This document shows, piece after piece, positions 32,458 to 39,510 of a DNA stretch of 39,510 bases; within the stretch, counting starts at the first letter, position 1, and every line of letters begins with the position of its first letter. The notes beneath the pieces were generated by a model, which saw only the letters and a list, made by a program, of their open reading frames with translations, did not search any database and had not been told where the DNA came from. The DNA comes from an uncultured Lentisphaeria bacterium (GTDB lineage: Bacteria; Verrucomicrobiota; Lentisphaeria; Victivallales; UBA1829): contig CASEFP010000105.1 of the NCBI GenBank assembly GCA_949287225.1, forward strand, positions 1 to 39,510. The letters are read 5' to 3'. The translations under genes were made by a program, and so were the position numbers.

Positions 32458-33483
32458 TTATTTCTCCCGTTTCTGCGGATACCCGCTGATGACAAAATCC
32501 CGTCCCAGACGGCGGACTGTGACGCGTTCGAGTTCCAGCGCATCGGCAATGGAGTCCGGATTTTCCCCTCCGACGGAGGGACGGCTTCCGCGCCCGCCGA
32601 GAATCTTCGGCGCGATATGGAACTCCGCCTTGTCCACCGCACCGGCGCGAAGCGCCGACGCGGCAAGCTCCCCGCCGCCTTCGATCAGGATCGAAGTGAC
32701 ATTTTCGCCGCCGAGCCGGGCAAGAAAGCCGTCCCAGTCGCGGGATGTGTCAAGCGACACGAACTCCCACCCTTCCGGAGCATTGCCGAAGGAGTCGATC
32801 CTGTGTGTGACGATGATCCGCCGCGGCGTTTTGATGACATTGCCCCGGGCATCGCGCACGGTGAAGCGCGGCGCGTCGATGCGGTAGGTTTCCGCGCCCG
32901 CCATGACCGCGTCTGCCCACTGCCGGAGCCTCTGCACATGGCACCGCGCCGCTTCACCGGTGATCCACTGCGAGGAACCGTTATGCGCGGCAATCTTCCC
33001 GTCCAGTGTTTCCGCGAGTTTCAGAAGGACAAACGGCCGCCGCGTCGTGATCCATTTGAAGAAGGCCTCGTTGAGCTTCCTGCATTCCGCCTCGCAGAGA
33101 GGCCCGGCCGTTTCGATGCCGTGTCCGCGCAGAATGGCGACCGCCCGTCCCGCGTGTTTCGGATTCGGGTCCATGCAGCCGATCACGACCCGGGTGATCC
33201 CCGACGCCAGGATCGCTTCCGTACAGGGCGGCGTCCGTCCCGCCGTGGAGCAGGGTTCCAGCGTGACATAAAGCGTGGCACCGCGCAGATTCTTCCTTCC
33301 CGCATCGCGGAGCGCATTGACCTCGGCGTGTCCCTCGCCCGCCCGGACATGCCACCCCTGCCCCAGGAGACGGCCGTTCTTCACGATGACGGCGCCGACC
33401 ATGGGATTCGGGCTTGTCGTGCCGAGTCCCTTCTTCGCAAGGCGGAGCGCAAGGCGCATCCATTTGACGTCACAATCGCTCAT
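32458..33483 (-). CDS. ribD: Bifunctional riboflavin deaminase/reductase RibD
   Basis: A 341-residue enzyme for two steps of riboflavin synthesis. The N-terminal deaminase has the zinc motif HAEVNAL (His52, Glu54) and PCSTAGRTPPC (Cys78, Cys87), and TTSPNPMVGAVIV near residue 22. The C-terminal reductase starts near RPFVLLKLAETLDGKIA and has SILIEGGGELAASALRAG. Start ATG 33483 overlaps the C39-like gene's stop as ATGA, which excludes the open frame further upstream. It is followed by ribE. Confidence 0.95.
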   Translation of the reverse strand: MSDCDVKWMRLALRLAKKGLGTTSPNPMVGAVIVKNGRLLGQGWHVRAGEGHAEVNALRDAGRKNLRGATLYVTLEPCSTAGRTPPCTEAILASGITRVVIGCMDPNPKHAGRAVAILRGHGIETAGPLCEAECRKLNEAFFKWITTRRPFVLLKLAETLDGKIAAHNGSSQWITGEAARCHVQRLRQWADAVMAGAETYRIDAPRFTVRDARGNVIKTPRRIIVTHRIDSFGNAPEGWEFVSLDTSRDWDGFLARLGGENVTSILIEGGGELAASALRAGAVDKAEFHIAPKILGGRGSRPSVGGENPDSIADALELERVTVRRLGRDFVISGYPQKREK

Positions 33484-34766
33484 CTCCGTGTCTGCCTTCT
33501 GCTCGGTTCGAGCGTATAAAGACCGTAGGTCATCGTCCACGCGTCATCCTTTTTCATCTTCTGGAACTCAAACTTCGCGCCCCAGGTATCGGAAAAGACA
33601 ATCGAGGAATCCCTGTCGTTATAGCCGATGATCAGGCGCATATGCCCGGGGATGCACCAGATGAGCGGAATCCCCTTGTCAATGAAATCATGAACATATT
33701 TGTTGAACTTCTTATACCCGCTTTTGTCGTCCATTCTTGTCTTCTTGATGATTTCCACATTCTGTTTTCCCATGGTTTCATCGACAATCAGTGTATTGTT
33801 GCGTTCGACAATCTTCAGGGTCGGCGCCTTGTTTTTTCTGGCAATGCCGTTGTATTTGTCGATAAAGCGCCGGAAATCACGGATGTCCTTGATGAACGTG
33901 TAGTGCTCATTCAAACGGCATCCGAAGCGGTTGGAGATGCGTTTGAGCGAGTTGTACATCTCATTGACATTGGTTCCGTAGTTTCTCGTTCCGGCAATCT
34001 GGGCAATCGTGTGCTGGGTCACGTCGTCGGAACCGTAGTATTTCATCACCCGTTCGACGACGGCGGGGACACAGTAACCCTTGGGCCCCTGATCGACCAT
34101 CGGAATGCCGTCGATGTAAACATCTCCCTCGGGTTTCCGTTTGACGTTCGCAGGAAGATCCGCAACGCTTTTCGCCGCTTTGGCGACGACGGCGTCATCC
34201 GCATTGCCGCCCAGGTTCTTCTCCAGCGAAACAAGAATGTATTCGGCAAGAAAGCTCCCCCGGGAGCTGGAGCTCCAGCGCAGCTGGCAGACGACGCGCG
34301 GCGTGTTCCATGCGCGCATCATGACCGTCGCTTTCGATCCGAGCCGTTTCCGGCTGTCCTGCGGTTCCACGCCGAATTTTTCCGACAGTTTCCCGGAGAG
34401 TTCCCCTATTTTCGCTTCAAACGCCTCTTCGTCGGTGATCGGTTCGGAATCGCCCCGGTTGTAGACGGCGATGTAGATGCGGGAGAGAGCGCCGTTTCTG
34501 AAACGGACAATCGCCTCGGGAACCACCTCGGAAAGGAACGTCACATCCTTGCGCTTAAGCGCCTGATAGCGGGCGGAGTCCCGTTTGGCCGAGAGCCACT
34601 GGAAGGAGGATCCCGCTTTCAGAACGGAATTGTTCCGGAGATTGGCAGCTGTCAGTTTCTCAAAGATCGTGCCGTCCCTGTCAAAGAGATCCGCCAGATC
34701 GCAGTTTGCGCCATCCGCCGTAAAAAATGCGAACAAAAGTGCCATTGCCGCTGTAAAACGTATCAT
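33480..34766 (-). CDS. Exported C39-like cysteine peptidase domain protein
   Basis: A 428-residue protein. Residues 1 to about 19 form a signal peptide (MIRFTAAMALLFAFFTADGA). The C-terminal 220 residues match the peptidase C39-like group: VDQGPKGYCVPAVVERVMKYY (catalytic Cys about residue 232) and GHMRLIIGYND (catalytic His), then FSDTWG supplying the Asp position. The N-terminal half is an unrecognised alpha/beta region. AGGAGG precedes ATG 34766. It lies between ftsY and ribD in the riboflavin operon, where a secreted peptidase is unexpected. Its substrate is unknown, and activity is inferred only from Cys and His. Confidence 0.8.
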   Translation of the reverse strand: MIRFTAAMALLFAFFTADGANCDLADLFDRDGTIFEKLTAANLRNNSVLKAGSSFQWLSAKRDSARYQALKRKDVTFLSEVVPEAIVRFRNGALSRIYIAVYNRGDSEPITDEEAFEAKIGELSGKLSEKFGVEPQDSRKRLGSKATVMMRAWNTPRVVCQLRWSSSSRGSFLAEYILVSLEKNLGGNADDAVVAKAAKSVADLPANVKRKPEGDVYIDGIPMVDQGPKGYCVPAVVERVMKYYGSDDVTQHTIAQIAGTRNYGTNVNEMYNSLKRISNRFGCRLNEHYTFIKDIRDFRRFIDKYNGIARKNKAPTLKIVERNNTLIVDETMGKQNVEIIKKTRMDDKSGYKKFNKYVHDFIDKGIPLIWCIPGHMRLIIGYNDRDSSIVFSDTWGAKFEFQKMKKDDAWTMTYGLYTLEPSRRQTRR

Positions 34767-34846
34767 TCTTCCGCCTCCTGTTCTTTGCCGCGGCTGTGTT
34801 CCGGCGGCAGATTTGATCCAAGCAACCGAACCGGCGTTCAAACCCG

Positions 34847-35776
34847 TTATTCGGGCCGTCCGCCGAAGAAAATGGCATCCGCGTAATGCTCGGGGGAAAA
34901 CGCCTGAAGATCGTCCGGCGCTTCGCCGAGCCCGACAAACAGGATCGGGAGTTTGAACTCCTCCTGAATGGCGGCGGTCGCCCCGCCTTTTCCGGTGCCG
35001 TCCAGCTTGGTGAGAACCAGCGCGCTGGCGCCGGAAAGCGCGGCGAATTCACGCGCCTGCGCAATCGCGTTGGTGCCGATGCTGGCGTCGATCGTCAGAA
35101 GCGTTTCGTGCGGCGCGTCGGGTTTCAGCTTCCGGATGATCCGGAGCATTTTTGCAAGCTCGTCCATCAGCGCCTTCTGGTTGTGCTGCCGGCCGGCGGT
35201 GTCGATGATGAGATAGTCCGACCCGCGCGCAATCGCGGCGGAAACCGCGTCATAGGCGACGGCGGCGGCATCCGCCCCCTGCTTTGACGCAACCACCTGC
35301 GAGCCGGTGCGTTCGCCCCAGAGCTTGAGCTGTTCGACGGCGGCGGCGCGGAAGGTGTCGCAGGCGGCGAGCGTGACCTTCTTCCCCTGACGGGTCAGAA
35401 GATACGCCAGTTTCCCTGCTGTCGTCGTCTTTCCGCTCCCGTTCACGCCGACCATCAGGATCACTGTGAGGGAGCCATCCGGCGCGGTCGCGAGAGCACG
35501 CGTTCCCGGCTTCAGCATCGCAACCATGTCGTCCCGTGCGACAGAGAGAATGTCGTCGGAACCGTTCAGCAGCCCGCGCTGATAGCGGTCGCGGAGATCC
35601 GCCATGATCTTTTTCGCAGCAGCAACGCCGAAATCCGCGGAGATGAGTTCGTTTTCCAGTTTTCTGAACGTTTCGTCGTCCCACTTGCGCACCTCTGTGA
35701 AGATCCCCGTGACGGAACGGGATAATGCCGTCGCCGTTTTCTGCAGTCCGCGCTTGAAGCTGTCGAATAAAGACAT
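34847..35776 (-). CDS. ftsY: Signal recognition particle receptor FtsY
   Basis: A 309-residue GTPase that docks the signal recognition particle at the membrane for co-translational protein export. The NG domain is complete: VGVNGSGKTTTAGKLA (G1, about residues 110-125), CDTFRAAAVEQL, IIDTAGRQHNQ (G3), LTKLDGTGKGG (G4) and the closing GLGEAPDDLQAFSPEHYADA. The long acidic N-terminal extension of E. coli FtsY is absent, as in many bacteria with short FtsY; the N-terminal helix FDSFKRGLQKTATAL probably contacts the membrane. The ATG overlaps the nusB stop by one base. Confidence 0.96.
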   Translation of the reverse strand: MSLFDSFKRGLQKTATALSRSVTGIFTEVRKWDDETFRKLENELISADFGVAAAKKIMADLRDRYQRGLLNGSDDILSVARDDMVAMLKPGTRALATAPDGSLTVILMVGVNGSGKTTTAGKLAYLLTRQGKKVTLAACDTFRAAAVEQLKLWGERTGSQVVASKQGADAAAVAYDAVSAAIARGSDYLIIDTAGRQHNQKALMDELAKMLRIIRKLKPDAPHETLLTIDASIGTNAIAQAREFAALSGASALVLTKLDGTGKGGATAAIQEEFKLPILFVGLGEAPDDLQAFSPEHYADAIFFGGRPE

Positions 35777-36324
35777 CAGTCGTTTTCTCCGTTGGTTTTC
35801 CGGCCCGGCGGGTCTTTCGCGCCGGGGGGAAGCGAGTCCTTGACGCCGTTCAAAATGCCGTTGATGAAGTTGCTGGATTTTTCGGAACTGAAGTCCTTGG
35901 AGATCTCGATCGCCTCGTCGATGCTGACCAGCGCCGGGATGTCCGGACAGAACTCCAGTTCAAAGATTGCGACGCGGATGATGTTGCGGTCCACAACGGG
36001 CATCCGGTCGATATCCCACTTTTTCGAGAAGGATTCGATGACCGTGTCGATCTCCTGTTCATGCTCGTAAACGCCGGCGATGATTTTTTCTGCGTAATTG
36101 CGCGCCTTGCGGAAGATGCGGTTCGACGGAAATTCGCCGGACTCCTCCGCCTGGATCCAGAAGTTTTCGAGGGACTCGGAAAAGTTGTCGTTCCCGGCAA
36201 GATCGCACTGGAACAGATACTGCATCGCCAACTCGCGCCCCATCCGCTTGAAATGGCGCATCGGCGCAATGGCTTCGCCTTTCCGGAAATGTTTTTCCGC
36301 CGGAGAATTTTCGGAATCGTTCAT
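35776..36324 (-). CDS. nusB: Transcription antitermination factor NusB
   Basis: A 182-residue all-helical RNA-binding protein that, with NusE, supports antitermination of rRNA transcripts. Typical blocks are RMGRELAMQYLFQCDL, IDRMPVVDRNIIRVAIFEL, ALVSIDEAIEISKDFSSEKSSNFINGILNGV. The N-terminal 25 residues and a charged C-terminal tail are extra. ATG 36324 is 10 bases past the ribH stop; no strong ribosome-binding site is visible. A ribH-nusB pairing is common in bacteria. Confidence 0.92.
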   Translation of the reverse strand: MNDSENSPAEKHFRKGEAIAPMRHFKRMGRELAMQYLFQCDLAGNDNFSESLENFWIQAEESGEFPSNRIFRKARNYAEKIIAGVYEHEQEIDTVIESFSKKWDIDRMPVVDRNIIRVAIFELEFCPDIPALVSIDEAIEISKDFSSEKSSNFINGILNGVKDSLPPGAKDPPGRKTNGEND

Positions 36325-36334
36325 GGCCGCGGAC

Positions 36335-36820
36335 TCACGCTTTCTGCGGAATGGTCTTGACCAGATTCGCCATCTCGATCGCTGTGTGCGCCGCGTCCGC
36401 GCCGCGGTTGCCGGCCTTGGTGCCGCTGCGTTCAATCGCCTGCTCGATGTTTTCCGTCGTGACAACACCGTAGATTGCGGGAATTCCCTTGTCGATCGCG
36501 AGCTGGCCGAGCGCTTTGGAGACCTGTCCGTTGATGTAGTCGGCGTGCGCCGTGGAGCCCTGGATCACGCAGCCGAGGCTGATGACTGCGTCATATTTCT
36601 TCGTGTCCATGAGCTTCGAGACCATGAACGGAATCTCAAATGCGCCGGGGACCCAGACGATGTCGACATTTTCCCTGTCGCCGCCATGCCGCACGATCGT
36701 GTCCATCGCGCCGCCGAGCAGCTTGCTCACAAAAAACTCGTTGAACCGCGAACAGACGATCGCGAATTTCAGGCCTTCGGCCTTCAGCATACCTTCATAA
36801 ACTGCCATTTTCACATCCAT
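36335..36820 (-). CDS. ribH: 6,7-dimethyl-8-ribityllumazine synthase
   Basis: A 161-residue enzyme making the riboflavin precursor lumazine. Blocks seen are FAIVCSRFNEF, VWVPGAFEIPF, VISLGCVIQGSTAHADYI and IPAIYGVVTTENIEQAIERSG, then KAGNRGADAA near the end. M1 at 36820 is listed; an ATG four codons later (36808) has a better spaced GGATG. It is first in the long operon and has a promoter just upstream. Confidence 0.95.
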   Translation of the reverse strand: MDVKMAVYEGMLKAEGLKFAIVCSRFNEFFVSKLLGGAMDTIVRHGGDRENVDIVWVPGAFEIPFMVSKLMDTKKYDAVISLGCVIQGSTAHADYINGQVSKALGQLAIDKGIPAIYGVVTTENIEQAIERSGTKAGNRGADAAHTAIEMANLVKTIPQKA

Positions 36821-36849
36821 CCCATGTTAAACTGAATTGCAATCCGGGT

Positions 36850-36878
36850 AATATACCTTGTTTTCTTTCCTGTTTCAA
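36850..36878 (-). promoter_or_regulatory. Sigma70 promoter of the ribH-to-pdxJ operon
   Basis: On the minus strand, TTGAAA (36873-36878) and TATATT (36850-36855) are separated by 17 bases, about 30 bases before ribH. The operon therefore starts independently of the FMN riboswitch on ribBA. Confidence 0.7.
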
Positions 36879-36910
36879 CTTGAAAAGAAACTCCCGTGCC
36901 CGGGAAAACG

Positions 36911-36936
36911 GAAAAAAACGCGGACTCAGAGCCCGC
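36911..36936 (-). terminator. Terminator overlapping the ribBA stop codon
   Basis: On the minus strand, GCGGGCT (36930-36936) pairs with AGTCCGC (36920-36926, one G-T pair) around a CTG loop, followed by G and seven T. The ribBA stop codon TGA lies at 36926-36928, across the loop and the 3' arm of the stem. Confidence 0.8.
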
Positions 36937-38134
36937 CGGGGCCGCCGAGCAGATGCCCCATCTTGTTTTTCTTGGTTTCCAGATAGCGACGGTCATGTTC
37001 CTGCGGCGGAATGACGATCGGGACGCGCTCGATGATTTTGAGTCCGTAGCCGTCGATTCCGACGATCTTCTGCGGATTGTTGGTCAGGAGACGCACTCCT
37101 TTGATTCCGAGGTCGATCAGAATCTGCGCGCCGATTCCGTATTCGCGCAAATCGGCGGGGAATCCGAGGCGTTCGTTGGCTTCGACGGTGTCGCAGCCCT
37201 GCTCCTGGAGCTTGTAGGCGTGAAGTTTGTTTTCCAGCCCGATGCCGCGTCCCTCCTGCCGCATGTAGACAAGCACGCCGCAGCCTTCATCGGAGATCAT
37301 CTTCATTGCGGTATGGAGCTGGTCGCCGCAGTCGCAGCGCTCGGAGCCGAAGACGTCGCCGGTCAGACATTCGCTGTGGACGCGGACGAGCACGGATTCC
37401 TTCTCGCGGACGTCGCCGCAGACCAGCGCCAGATGCGTCGAATTGTCGATCTTCGAGCGGTAGAGGTGCATCTGGAAATCGCCGTAGCGTGTCGGAAGTT
37501 TCACGGACTCCTCGCAGACCACCAGACGCTCGGTGCGGCGGCGGTAGGCGATCAGGTCGGCGATGGAGAGAATTTTCAGCCCATGTTTTTCCTTGAACGC
37601 CATCAGGTCGGGCATCCGCGCCATTTCGCCGTTGTCCTTTGTAATCTCGCAGATGACGCCCGCCGGGGTCAGTCCCGCCATCCGCGCCAGATCGACGGCC
37701 GCCTCGGTGTGCCCCGTGCGCTGGAGCACGCCGCCTGGGCGCGCCGCAATCGGGAAGATATGCCCCGGAATGCCGAAATCGGCACGGGTGCTTTTCGGGT
37801 TGATCAGGGTGCGGACGGTATTCGCACGGTCGAAGGCGCTGATGCCGGTCGTGCCGCTCAGCGCATCCACACTCTCGGTGAATGCGGTCTTGAAGTGATC
37901 GGTCGAGGGCGGACGCAGAATGCCGAGCTCCTTTGCGCGCGCCTCGGTGATCGGCGCGCAGACAAGTCCGCGTGCATGGGTGATCATGAAGTTGATGACT
38001 TCCGGCGTGACATGATCCGCAGCACAGACCAAATCGCCTTCGTTTTCGCGGTTTTCGTCGTCGGTCACGATGACGAGTTTTCCGTTGCGGACATCCTGCA
38101 GGACATCCTCGACGCTGTCGAATTGAAATTCCAT
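36926..38134 (-). CDS. ribBA: Bifunctional DHBP synthase / GTP cyclohydrolase II
   Basis: A 402-residue enzyme supplying both precursors of riboflavin. The N-terminal half, about 1-200, is 3,4-dihydroxy-2-butanone-4-phosphate synthase ([38 protein letters not shown]). The C-terminal half is GTP cyclohydrolase II, with the zinc motif [15 protein letters not shown], then [11 protein letters not shown] and [16 protein letters not shown] lies 9 bases before the ATG. It is controlled by an FMN riboswitch in its leader and ends in its own terminator. Confidence 0.97.
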   Translation of the reverse strand: MEFQFDSVEDVLQDVRNGKLVIVTDDENRENEGDLVCAADHVTPEVINFMITHARGLVCAPITEARAKELGILRPPSTDHFKTAFTESVDALSGTTGISAFDRANTVRTLINPKSTRADFGIPGHIFPIAARPGGVLQRTGHTEAAVDLARMAGLTPAGVICEITKDNGEMARMPDLMAFKEKHGLKILSIADLIAYRRRTERLVVCEESVKLPTRYGDFQMHLYRSKIDNSTHLALVCGDVREKESVLVRVHSECLTGDVFGSERCDCGDQLHTAMKMISDEGCGVLVYMRQEGRGIGLENKLHAYKLQEQGCDTVEANERLGFPADLREYGIGAQILIDLGIKGVRLLTNNPQKIVGIDGYGLKIIERVPIVIPPQEHDRRYLETKKNKMGHLLGGPGGL

Positions 38135-38142
38135 GTTCTCAG

Positions 38143-38219
38143 CCTCCTTGCTGAATGTTGATTTGCAGGGGCGGAGGGAAGAAGGTCTGAATCCGGGCCA
38201 TGCGGAAAAACCGGCATGG
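38143..38219 (-). promoter_or_regulatory. Likely expression platform between the FMN aptamer and ribBA
   Basis: The Shine-Dalgarno GGAGG (minus strand, 38143-38147) can pair with CCTCC at 38173-38177. A stem CCATG/CATGG with inner CGG/CCG (38198-38219) separates this from the aptamer. No T-run follows either stem, so control of translation start seems likelier than termination. This is inference from pairing only. Confidence 0.5.
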
Positions 38220-38230
38220 GGAACCGGGCG

Positions 38231-38349
38231 TTTCTTCTCTCATCCAGACTGTACTGTCGGTCATGGAATCGCACCATGTCTGCGGATCCGTCAGGAAACG
38301 CTCGCGGACTCTACCGCCGGTCAGGAGTTTCACCTTGCCCTGAAGAAAA
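38231..38349 (-). ncRNA. FMN riboswitch (RFN element)
   Basis: Read on the minus strand, the conserved FMN aptamer blocks occur in order: CTTCAGGGCAAGGTGAAA, then CTCCTGACCGGCGGTA, AGTCCGCGAGCG, GCAGACATGGTGCGATTCC, CATGACCGACAGTA, and AGTCTGGATGAGAGAAGA. The ends pair to form the closing P1 stem. It precedes ribBA, the expected target: bound FMN would reduce riboflavin synthesis. Confidence 0.97.
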
Positions 38350-38360
38350 CTTCGGCGTAT

Positions 38361-38388
38361 AATATAGCATGAACGCGCGGAATTGCAA
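38361..38388 (-). promoter_or_regulatory. Promoter of the riboswitch-ribBA transcript
   Basis: On the minus strand, TTGCAA (38383-38388) and TATATT (38361-38366) are separated by 16 bases. It starts transcription just before the aptamer. Confidence 0.65.
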
Positions 38389-38471
38389 AATCTCCCGCGG
38401 TGTTTTGGAGAAAAATCCGGGATATTTCCGGAAGATATGGGAAAAACACATTATATGCGGACAGGGAAGAA

Positions 38472-38501
38472 AGCGTCATACCTTCAAAGCGTATGAACGC
38501 T
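38472..38501 (-). terminator. Probable terminator of the M55 peptidase gene
   Basis: On the minus strand, AGCGTTCATAC pairs with GTATGACGCT around a 9-base loop with one bulged T, followed by TTCTTCCC. It lies about 75 bases past the stop codon. Confidence 0.5.
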
Positions 38502-38574
38502 CCAGGTTCCGGTTTGAGCCCGCTCTCTCTCCACCAGCGGCGCACAACGCGCATTTCACACTTGCGACGCCTTT

Positions 38575-39396
38575 TTAAGACGGAAAAATGAAACCGTCCA
38601 TCTGTTCCTGTCCGAAGGTGTTCCAGCTCATTGCCTTCTCATATTTCATGAAAGCAGCGTCGATCGTGGCTGCCGTGACGGTTTCGCCGCATTCGGAAAG
38701 AGGCGGGCAGTGATCCGGAGAATCCAGCAGATTCAGGCGGACAGGTCCGGGAATGACATAGGGGGCGATTTCCTTTCTGCGCCGGAGACCGCGCTTCACG
38801 CCTTCATAAATCATTTCGCAGGCGCGGGCGGGAATCACGGAACAGGCCATGTAGGGAGAGAGCGCCTGCTTGACGACGACGGACTCGATTCCGGGAATTT
38901 TCGCGGAGACTTCCGCATTGATCTTGTCATCACCGCTGAGCATGACCGCGGGTACTCCGTGATCCCCGGCGATGGCGGCGGCCATCGAAGCTTCGCTCAG
39001 ATAGAGCGCGCCGTCATTGACAATCCATTTGGAATGGGGGATGATGGCACACGGGGTGGCGCCCATGGCGTGCATGCCGATCAGGACCATCGCGTCAAAA
39101 CTTTCATCAAGGAGCGGCAGCCAGTGGGGGCCGCTTCCGTTGCGTCCGTGAATGATGCGGCAGCGGGGATCCAGTTCCTCGAAGAGGATGTTGTAGCCGG
39201 AACCGTGGTTGTCGTTGACGATGACCTCATCGGCTCCGGAATCGAATGCGGCATGAACGGCGGCGTTGACTTCATTGGTCAAAAGCCGGTACATTCTCCG
39301 GCGATGGGCAAGATTTTCCGGGGAGGGATTCGCGCGGTTTTCCCGGAAACAGAATCCCGCGATGCCCTCAATATCGGTCTGGACATACACTTTCAT
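38575..39396 (-). CDS. M55-family D-aminopeptidase (DppA-like)
   Basis: A 273-residue zinc peptidase of the M55 family, which releases D-amino acids from peptides, as in peptidoglycan fragment recycling. Metal residues are seen in VQTDIEGIAG (Asp8, Glu10), VNDNHGSGYN (His about 64), LIGMHAMG (His about 107) and YLSEASMAA (Glu about 137). The late GDDKINAE block is also typical. ATG 39396 follows GGGAGA; the frame stays open to 39417. No signal peptide is present, so it acts in the cytoplasm. It has a promoter and a small inverted repeat in its leader. No peptide transporter genes lie beside it. Confidence 0.92.
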   Translation of the reverse strand: MKVYVQTDIEGIAGFCFRENRANPSPENLAHRRRMYRLLTNEVNAAVHAAFDSGADEVIVNDNHGSGYNILFEELDPRCRIIHGRNGSGPHWLPLLDESFDAMVLIGMHAMGATPCAIIPHSKWIVNDGALYLSEASMAAAIAGDHGVPAVMLSGDDKINAEVSAKIPGIESVVVKQALSPYMACSVIPARACEMIYEGVKRGLRRRKEIAPYVIPGPVRLNLLDSPDHCPPLSECGETVTAATIDAAFMKYEKAMSWNTFGQEQMDGFIFPS

Positions 39397-39410
39397 ATCA
39401 TTCTCCCGCA

Positions 39411-39426
39411 ACGGCATTCATGCCGT
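39411..39426. repeat. Inverted repeat in the leader of the M55 gene
   Basis: ACGGCA-TTCA-TGCCGT is a perfect inverted repeat. It lies between the promoter and the ribosome-binding site and could be a leader hairpin or an operator. Confidence 0.55.
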
Positions 39427-39449
39427 ATTCGATTTTTTCTCTGCTTTTT

Positions 39450-39477
39450 AATATAACCTTTTTAAAGCACGGTTCAA
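39450..39477 (-). promoter_or_regulatory. Sigma70 promoter of the M55 gene
   Basis: On the minus strand, TTGAAC (39472-39477) and TATATT (39450-39455) are separated by 16 bases, about 54 bases before the ATG. Confidence 0.65.
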
Positions 39478-39510
39478 ATGTCGCACAGAACTGCTTCGGA
39501 GAATCCCATA

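Noticed and set aside
38369..38591. Short frames between the riboswitch promoter and the M55 gene, and a tRNA-like CCACCA end near 38530
   Set aside because: The frames lack start signals, and no T-arm or acceptor stem could be formed for a tRNA.

Overview
The window looks like a piece of a bacterial chromosome of moderately high GC. The gene set suggests the Lentisphaerae/Victivallis group of the PVC superphylum: a secreted sialate O-acetylesterase, AraC-type sugar regulators, a GntR/LacI-type regulator next to a prepilin-like protein with a DUF4838 glycosidase-like protein, RNase HIII, and a large riboflavin operon. This placement is an inference from gene content; no rRNA or tRNA gene was found. 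The window also carries dnaA with DnaA boxes upstream, so it may include the replication origin.

Layout. 1-8.2 kb is a carbohydrate region: sialate O-acetylesterase, a WbuC-type cupin with queH (queuosine), L-rhamnose isomerase facing a divergent AraC regulator, then a second AraC regulator facing a divergent sialidase-fold protein. 8.2-13.3 kb is one minus-strand run: dnaA, a histidinol-phosphatase-like PHP protein, a DUF89 phosphatase, a 5'-nucleotidase and a lipoprotein. 13.3-13.9 kb is non-coding and holds the candidate oriC. 13.9-18.0 kb is a three-gene cassette: GntR regulator, prepilin-like protein, DUF4838 protein. 18.1-24.2 kb holds DUF2293 and MBL-fold genes, RNase HIII, a secreted coiled protein with a Q/N/Y tail, and an ade-hpt purine salvage pair. 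24.4-27.4 kb encodes two membrane transporters, an NSS-family symporter and CstA. 27.6-30.0 kb is an unusual open frame joining a DUF2971 region to two amidohydrolase-like domains. 30.2-36.8 kb is a long minus-strand operon, ribH-nusB-ftsY-C39 peptidase-ribD-ribE-hypothetical-pdxJ. 36.9-38.4 kb is ribBA under an FMN riboswitch. The window ends with an M55 D-aminopeptidase.

The most unusual item is a non-coding repeat made of consecutive short hairpins, mostly with three-base loops. It occurs twice in opposite orientation, next to rhaA (about 4995-5185) and after cstA (about 27427-27545). The copies share a 50-base core with 46 identities by eye. One hairpin differs in stem sequence between the copies but stays paired in both, which suggests the structure is conserved.

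Many sigma70-like promoters (-35 and -10 boxes with 15-17 base spacing) and several four-base ATGA stop/start overlaps can be read directly, so operon assignments are fairly firm. Most product names rest on motifs read by eye, with no database search.
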